Assembly (NCBI RefSeq): GCF_011801125.1
Contig: NZ_CP046171.1
Location: forward strand, 4,340,001-4,404,000
Source: Nocardia brasiliensis
Lineage (GTDB): Bacteria; Actinomycetota; Actinomycetes; Mycobacteriales; Mycobacteriaceae
Direction: 5' to 3'
Length of the DNA stretch: 64,000 nucleotides
The notes below the pieces were generated by a model. The model made no database searches. It was not told where the DNA came from and saw only the letters and a program-made list of their open reading frames with translations. A program made the translations under genes and the position numbers. Shown piece after piece: positions 59,901 through 64,000 of this stretch. How positions within the stretch are numbered: the stretch's first letter is position 1; every line of letters begins with the position of its first letter.

Positions 59901-61040
59901 TCAGATCAGGGCCGTCTCCTCGTTGATCGCCTCGGCGATGGCTCGGGCATACGGCGCCCGGACGATGCCGTGATGGGTGGTGTCCAGCCGATGCCACCGG
60001 GTGGCCGTGGTCAAGTGCGCGGTCCAATCCTGTTGTCGCGCAGCGGTGGTCGGGCTCTCCGTGGTGGCGAGCCAGAGCTCGCCCGGCGTGCGGGTCAGAC
60101 GCGGAAGCCGGTGCTCGACCATGCTGTCGAGGTTCGCGCGGCAACACCGGGCCAGGCGTTCGGCGTACGCGGTGGCCGCCGCGGCACCGGCATAGTCGAG
60201 TTCCCTGGCGAAGACGTCGTCGAGCCGAGCTCGATCGTAGGCGCGCACCAGCGGACCTGCTCCCGGCGGTGGCGGATCGATCAGGTGCAGCCCCCGCGCC
60301 GGATGTCCGGCGTGCTCGGCCTCGGCGGCCATCCCGAGCGCGACCCAGGCCCCGAAGGACCACCCGGCCAGCTGCCACCGCCACTCCTCGGCCGGGAAGC
60401 GGGTGCGCAGCGCGCCGTAGTAGTGCCGGGCCCGCTCCGTCAGCGTCCAGGACGGCGCGTTGGCCTGCCGCAGCGCCGGGTCGGCGATCAGGCACACGGT
60501 CAGCTCCGGCGCCAAGGCCGAGACCAACTCCCGGTAGGCCTGAATGTCGCCGCCGACCGGATGCACCAGGCACACGATGTCGCGGCCGCTGCCCGCCTGC
60601 CATATGTCGAGCACAACATCCTCCGGCCCGGCTGTTCCGGCCGATTCGACCAGCCTGCAGACGATCTCGTCGAGGCTGACCCGATGGCTGAATCGGGCCA
60701 GCTCGAGTTCGACACCGAAATGCTGCTTGATCGTGTCCAGCAGGTCGAGCATGGTCAGCGAGTCGGCGCCCAGGTCGTACAGCGAGGCGAGCCGATCGAG
60801 TTCGTCCAGCCCGAGCACGTCGCAGAGTTCGGCACGCAGCACCGCCTCCGCCGACTCGATCCCCACCGCGCCCGCCACCGCTGTCTCGCCGGTGGGCGCG
60901 GCGTAGAACGCGCGGGCCTCGTCCAGCTCGGTGGTGCAGACCAGCAGCTGCGGCAATCGCGCGCCGAGGGCGCGCGCGAACACCCGCTGCCCCTCCACGA
61001 CACTGAGGCCGACGCCAAGACCGGGCTCCCCGGTGCCCGA
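59901..61040 (-). pseudogene. 3' remnant of a polyketide synthase: KR tail-ACP-thioesterase
   Basis: The minus frame encodes a KR-domain tail (SVVEGQRVFARAL, PQLLVCTTELDEAR), an ACP (LGADSLTMLDLL) and a type I thioesterase with GWSFGAW and a terminal HHGI, ending at 59901. Homology begins near 61040, and no KS, AT or KR core lies upstream because the DNA there encodes an opposite-strand AMP-ligase fragment. In-frame GTG codons near 60999 and 60983 could still start an ACP-TE didomain protein, so residual function is possible. It is the only thioesterase in the window. Confidence 0.75.
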
Positions 61041-61077
61041 ATAGGATTCGTCGTCGCCGATCAGCCGGTGACGGCCG

Positions 61078-61622
61078 ACGGGCAGGCCGCGGGCATATTC
61101 GCCCCCGGCGTGGTCGCGACGGTGCGCGACGAAGCAGGCAACGCGCTGACCGACGGTACCGATGGCAGGCTGCACATCGCGGGCCCCACCGTGGCCATGG
61201 GCTATCTGAATCGCCCTGACGCGCAACGGAACACCTTCGCCGACGGCGGCGTCTACACCGGCGACATCGCGCGCGTGGCCGACGGCACGGTGCACTATCT
61301 CGCGCGCGCCGACGACATGCTCAATCTCGGCGGCCACAAGGTCGCACCGGGCGAGATCGAGCGCGTCATCCAGGGTGTCGCCGGGGTGATCGACTGCGCC
61401 GTGGTCTCCGGCCGCAACGCGGACGGGCTGGACGACGCCATCGCCTACATCGTCGCCACCGGATCGGACCCCGCCATCGTCCGCCGTGCCGTCCTTGCCG
61501 CCCTGCGCACCGACCTGGCACCGTTCAAGCGCCCCAGCAGAATCGAGCTGGTCGATGCCCTCCCGACCACGTCGACCGGCAAGCTCGCGCGCTTCCAACT
61601 CCGCACGGCCGGCGCACGCTGA
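61078..61622 (+). pseudogene. 3' remnant of an AMP-forming acyl ligase
   Basis: About 180 codons matching the end of an adenylate-forming enzyme: GVVATVRDEAG, GRLHIAGPTVAMGYLNRPDA, YTGDIARV, the hinge ARADDMLNLGGHKVAPGEIE, and the C-terminal TSTGKLAR lysine motif. The P-loop and acyl-binding two-thirds are missing. The homology begins a few tens of bases from the back-to-back PKS remnant. No start codon with a ribosome-binding site was seen at the truncation. Confidence 0.75.
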
Positions 61623-61713
61623 GCACGGGACGCCCGCCGAACTCGGCGCGCGGCCCGTGTCACGGAACGGTGCCGGGCAAGCGGGCCCGGCACACCTCTG
61701 CGTGATCGGTTCG

Positions 61714-61876
61714 TCAGGACGGGTCGGTGCACGTGGCGATGTAGCCGTCAAGTCTGATGAGGATGCGGGTGCCGGGGCGGGCGTGATAGCAGAACACGGC
61801 CGGACCGAAATCGCCTGGCCAGGGTCAGGCCGGTGGGTCCGGCACCGCTGATGAGGGTGTGGGTAGACAGGGGCAC
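61714..61876 (-). pseudogene. Collapsed FAD-binding monooxygenase
   Basis: GTG at 61876, with GGAGAG upstream, opens a perfect FAD-monooxygenase N terminus (LSTHTLISGAGPTGLTLA). The frame then passes into unrelated residues. A second minus frame ending in TGA at 61714 reads GTRILIRLDGYIA, like the C-terminal tail of the same family. Almost the whole protein is deleted between the two ends. Confidence 0.5.
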
Positions 61877-61976
61877 TGCTCTCCAGGAAGGAGTCAGCCG
61901 GGCCAACGAGGCCGGTCTCGCAGGCGCCGTTGAGCTGGTGCAGTCGCCCGACGGCCATCGCTGAGCGACACCCCCG

Positions 61977-62435
61977 CTACCACTGCGCCGTGCAACGTTC
62001 CGGGAGCAGTCCCTCCGCACAGCGCAGATGGTCGGCCACCTCGATCAGGATGTCGATCGAGTCCGGTGACAGCGTCGTGCACAGCCGGACGAGGCGGTCC
62101 ATGGCCGGGTTGGTCAAGCCCTCGCCGAGCACGCCGTCCGGTGCGACCGCGATGTCCGGCAGTGCGACCGGAGCGGTCAGGTCTCCCGCCCGCACCCCGA
62201 AGTAGTCGGCCAACACCGAAAGCAGCGCGTCGGACGGATTGGTCCTGATGCCGTTGCGCAGCTGCGAAAGGTACGGCACCGACACGGGGTACCCGCGTTG
62301 CCGCAGCGCCTGTGCGAGCGCCCGGTTCGTCAATTGCCTGCCGTTGGCCCGGTGCCACCGGTCGAACAGCTGATTCAGCTGCACGGCAACGGGGTTGGGT
62401 GCAGCGACTGCCACTTTGCCTCGGGTGTCTCCCAT
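61977..62435 (-). CDS. EspR-like helix-turn-helix regulator
   Basis: 152 residues from ATG at 62435 (GAAGGA upstream), 14 bp after the acyl-CoA synthetase stop. Resembles mycobacterial EspR along its length: LNQLFDRWHRANGRQLTNRALAQALR, the HTH segment VSVPYLSQLRNGIRTNPS, LADYFGVRAGDL, and a helical C-terminal dimerisation region (LCTTLSPDSIDILIEVADHLR). EspR is a nucleoid-associated regulator of ESX-1 and cell-wall genes; the target here is unknown. Confidence 0.85.
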   Translation of the reverse strand: MGDTRGKVAVAAPNPVAVQLNQLFDRWHRANGRQLTNRALAQALRQRGYPVSVPYLSQLRNGIRTNPSDALLSVLADYFGVRAGDLTAPVALPDIAVAPDGVLGEGLTNPAMDRLVRLCTTLSPDSIDILIEVADHLRCAEGLLPERCTAQW

Positions 62436-62449
62436 AGCGCGTCCTTCGT

Positions 62450-64000
62450 CTACTGAGCCAATCCACCGAATTGGGCGCGGAGTTCGCGTTTGACGATCTT
62501 TCCGCTCGGATTCTTGGGCAGCGCGTCCACGAACACGACGTACTTCGGCCGTTTGTACGGCGCCAGCACCGCCTTCGCGTGGTCGAGGACCGCGTCCACA
62601 GTGACCGCACGATCGTCTCTGGCGACGATCACCGCGGTCACCGCCTCGATCCAATGCGGATGCGGGATACCGAACACCGCGACCTCGGCGACGCCGTCGA
62701 CCCCGTACAGCGCCTCCTCGACCTCACGGGAAGCGACGTTCTCGCCCCCGGTCTTGATCATGTCCTTCTTGCGGTCGACGACGCTCAGGTATCCGTCCGG
62801 GCTCAGCACGCCCAGATCACCCGAATGGAACCAGCCGCCCCGGAACGCCTCGGCGGTCTTGTCCGCGTCGTTGTAATAGCCCGCCGTGACGTGCGGGCTG
62901 CGGTGCACGATCTCGCCGACCACGCCCGCGGGCACCGGTTCGCCGTCGTCGTCCACCACCGCGGTCTCGACATTGATCGCCGGCCTGCCCGCGCTGCCCG
63001 CATGGTCGACCTGCTCGTCCGGCCGCAGGATGGTGGCCATCGGTGCGAGTTCGGTCTGCCCGTAGAAGTTCCACAACCGCACGCCGGGCAGGCGGCGCCG
63101 CATCTCGTGCAACACCTCCACCGGCATCGGCGAGGCACCGTAATACCCTTTGCGCAGGCTCGACAGATCCGTGGTGTCGAACTCGGGACAGCGCAGCAGC
63201 GAGATCCACACCGTGGGCGGCGCGAACAACTTGGTGATGCGATGGCTCTCGATGGTCGCCAGCAACACCCGCGGGTTTGGCTGGGGCAGGATGACGCTGG
63301 TCGCCCCGAGATAGACGTCCACCGCGAAGAAGCAGTCCAGCTGCGCGCAGTGATACATCGGCAGGGCGTGCACCTCCACGTCGTCGGCGCTCATCTCACC
63401 GTCCACCGCACAGCTGACATACTGGCTGATCAGCGAGCGGCTGGTGTGAATGACGCCCTTCGGGCTCGACTCGGTGCCCGAGGTGTACATCAGCCGGATC
63501 GGATCGTCGTCGGCGATCGGGATGTCGATCGGGGCCGCGGACTCGCTCAGGCACCATCGGCCCACGTCCGACCACCCCGCGGCCGGCTCCCCGCCGATCT
63601 GGCCGAGCACGGCGATCGACAGCCCGGCCCGCGTTATCGCCTCGGCCGCGGTCGGCACCAGCGCGTCTTCGGCGACCAATCCCGAAGCTCGCGAGTCGGT
63701 CAGGATGTAGGCGACTTCCCGGCTCGTCAGCATGAAGTTGATCGGCACCAGCACCACGCCCAATCGGGCCGTCGCGAAGGTGAGCACCGCGAATTCCCAC
63801 CGGTTGTGGCTCAGCAGGGCCAGCCGATCACCCTTCGCGATGCCGCGTTCGTCGAGCGCGTGCGCCGCCCGGTTCACCGCCGCGTCGAACTCGGCATAGG
63901 TGAAGCGCCGGTCCCCGTCGACGACGGCGAGCTTGCCCGGATACCGGCGCGCGGTGCGATGCAACAGGTCGCCGACGCCGTGCCGCCGCGCACGGGCGAG
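62450..64000 (-). CDS. FadD-type acyl-CoA synthetase, 5' end beyond window
   Basis: 516 residues visible; the frame remains open to the right edge, and upstream residues (GVGDLLHRTARRYPGKLAVV) already match the family start, so only a few residues are missing. Motifs: P-loop LMYTSGTESSPKGVIHTSR, FYGQTELAPMA, WFHSGDLGVLSPDGYLSVVDRKKDMIKTGGENVAS, and PSGKIVKREL. A medium- or long-chain acyl-CoA ligase; specificity not deducible. Shares a transcription unit with the EspR-like gene downstream. Confidence 0.93.
   Translation of the reverse strand, partial: LARARRHGVGDLLHRTARRYPGKLAVVDGDRRFTYAEFDAAVNRAAHALDERGIAKGDRLALLSHNRWEFAVLTFATARLGVVLVPINFMLTSREVAYILTDSRASGLVAEDALVPTAAEAITRAGLSIAVLGQIGGEPAAGWSDVGRWCLSESAAPIDIPIADDDPIRLMYTSGTESSPKGVIHTSRSLISQYVSCAVDGEMSADDVEVHALPMYHCAQLDCFFAVDVYLGATSVILPQPNPRVLLATIESHRITKLFAPPTVWISLLRCPEFDTTDLSSLRKGYYGASPMPVEVLHEMRRRLPGVRLWNFYGQTELAPMATILRPDEQVDHAGSAGRPAINVETAVVDDDGEPVPAGVVGEIVHRSPHVTAGYYNDADKTAEAFRGGWFHSGDLGVLSPDGYLSVVDRKKDMIKTGGENVASREVEEALYGVDGVAEVAVFGIPHPHWIEAVTAVIVARDDRAVTVDAVLDHAKAVLAPYKRPKYVVFVDALPKNPSGKIVKRELRAQFGGLAQ

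Noticed and set aside
1..64000. tRNA, rRNA, CRISPR arrays, transposases, prophage genes.
   Set aside because: None recognised on either strand.

Overview
This is a high-GC actinobacterial chromosome segment, most likely from Nocardia or a close mycolic-acid-containing relative. The evidence is strongly GC-biased codon use, an antigen-85-type mycolyltransferase, an EspR-like regulator, a fatty-acyl-AMP ligase (FAAL), and Scr1-type (DUF5753) and GlxA-type regulators. No rRNA, tRNA, CRISPR array, insertion sequence or phage genes were seen. About 40 kb of the 64 kb is devoted to two non-ribosomal peptide loci.

LEFT LOCUS (19.4 kb to the left edge, all minus strand): a three-gene operon in which a FAAL overlaps by ATGA a protein fusing an acyl carrier domain to a luciferase-like flavin monooxygenase. 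This is followed 23 bp later by a giant NRPS that runs off the left edge (5446 codons visible). The visible order is C-A-T / C-A-T / C-A-NMT-T / C-A-T-E / C... A lipopeptide with an N-methylated third residue and a D-configured fourth residue is inferred. A2 and A3 share nearly identical DNA tracts, indicating recent gene conversion.

MIDDLE (19.4-25.8 kb): a large caspase-like/P-loop NTPase/membrane/beta-sandwich protein, a DJ-1/AraC regulator divergent from an HD-domain hydrolase, and a methyltransferase.

RIGHT LOCUS (25.8-48.7 kb): a minus-strand operon, sbnA-like, sbnB-like, 8-TM HTTM-like membrane protein, NRPS (A-T-C-A-T-C-A-T), KS-(dead AT)-T-C-A-T-C hybrid, GNAT. Gaps are tiny and there are start/stop overlaps. 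The first two genes should supply L-2,3-diaminopropionate. Facing away from it is a heterodimeric ABC exporter pair. The adenylation signatures of the stand-alone NRPS suggest a Gly-like residue, then Ser, then an unassigned residue. The KS protein adds an inferred C2 unit and a further residue, and ends in a condensation domain whose catalytic His is Gln. Neither locus shows a thioesterase. I consider this diaminopropionate/KS-NRPS locus the best candidate for an undescribed system.

ACCESSORY FLANK (48.7-64 kb): small or unknown genes, a StrG-like 2OG/Fe(II) oxygenase, a secreted protein, a 37-codon ORF with a strong ribosome-binding site coupled to a lactonase-like metallo-hydrolase, an F420/FMN oxidoreductase, a nucleophile-less alpha/beta hydrolase, a mycolyltransferase and regulators. 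There is also a gene graveyard (59.9-61.9 kb) where a PKS 3' end (KR tail-ACP-TE) and an AMP-ligase 3' end lie back to back, both lacking 5' ends, next to a collapsed FAD monooxygenase. A fadD-type acyl-CoA synthetase leaves by the right edge.
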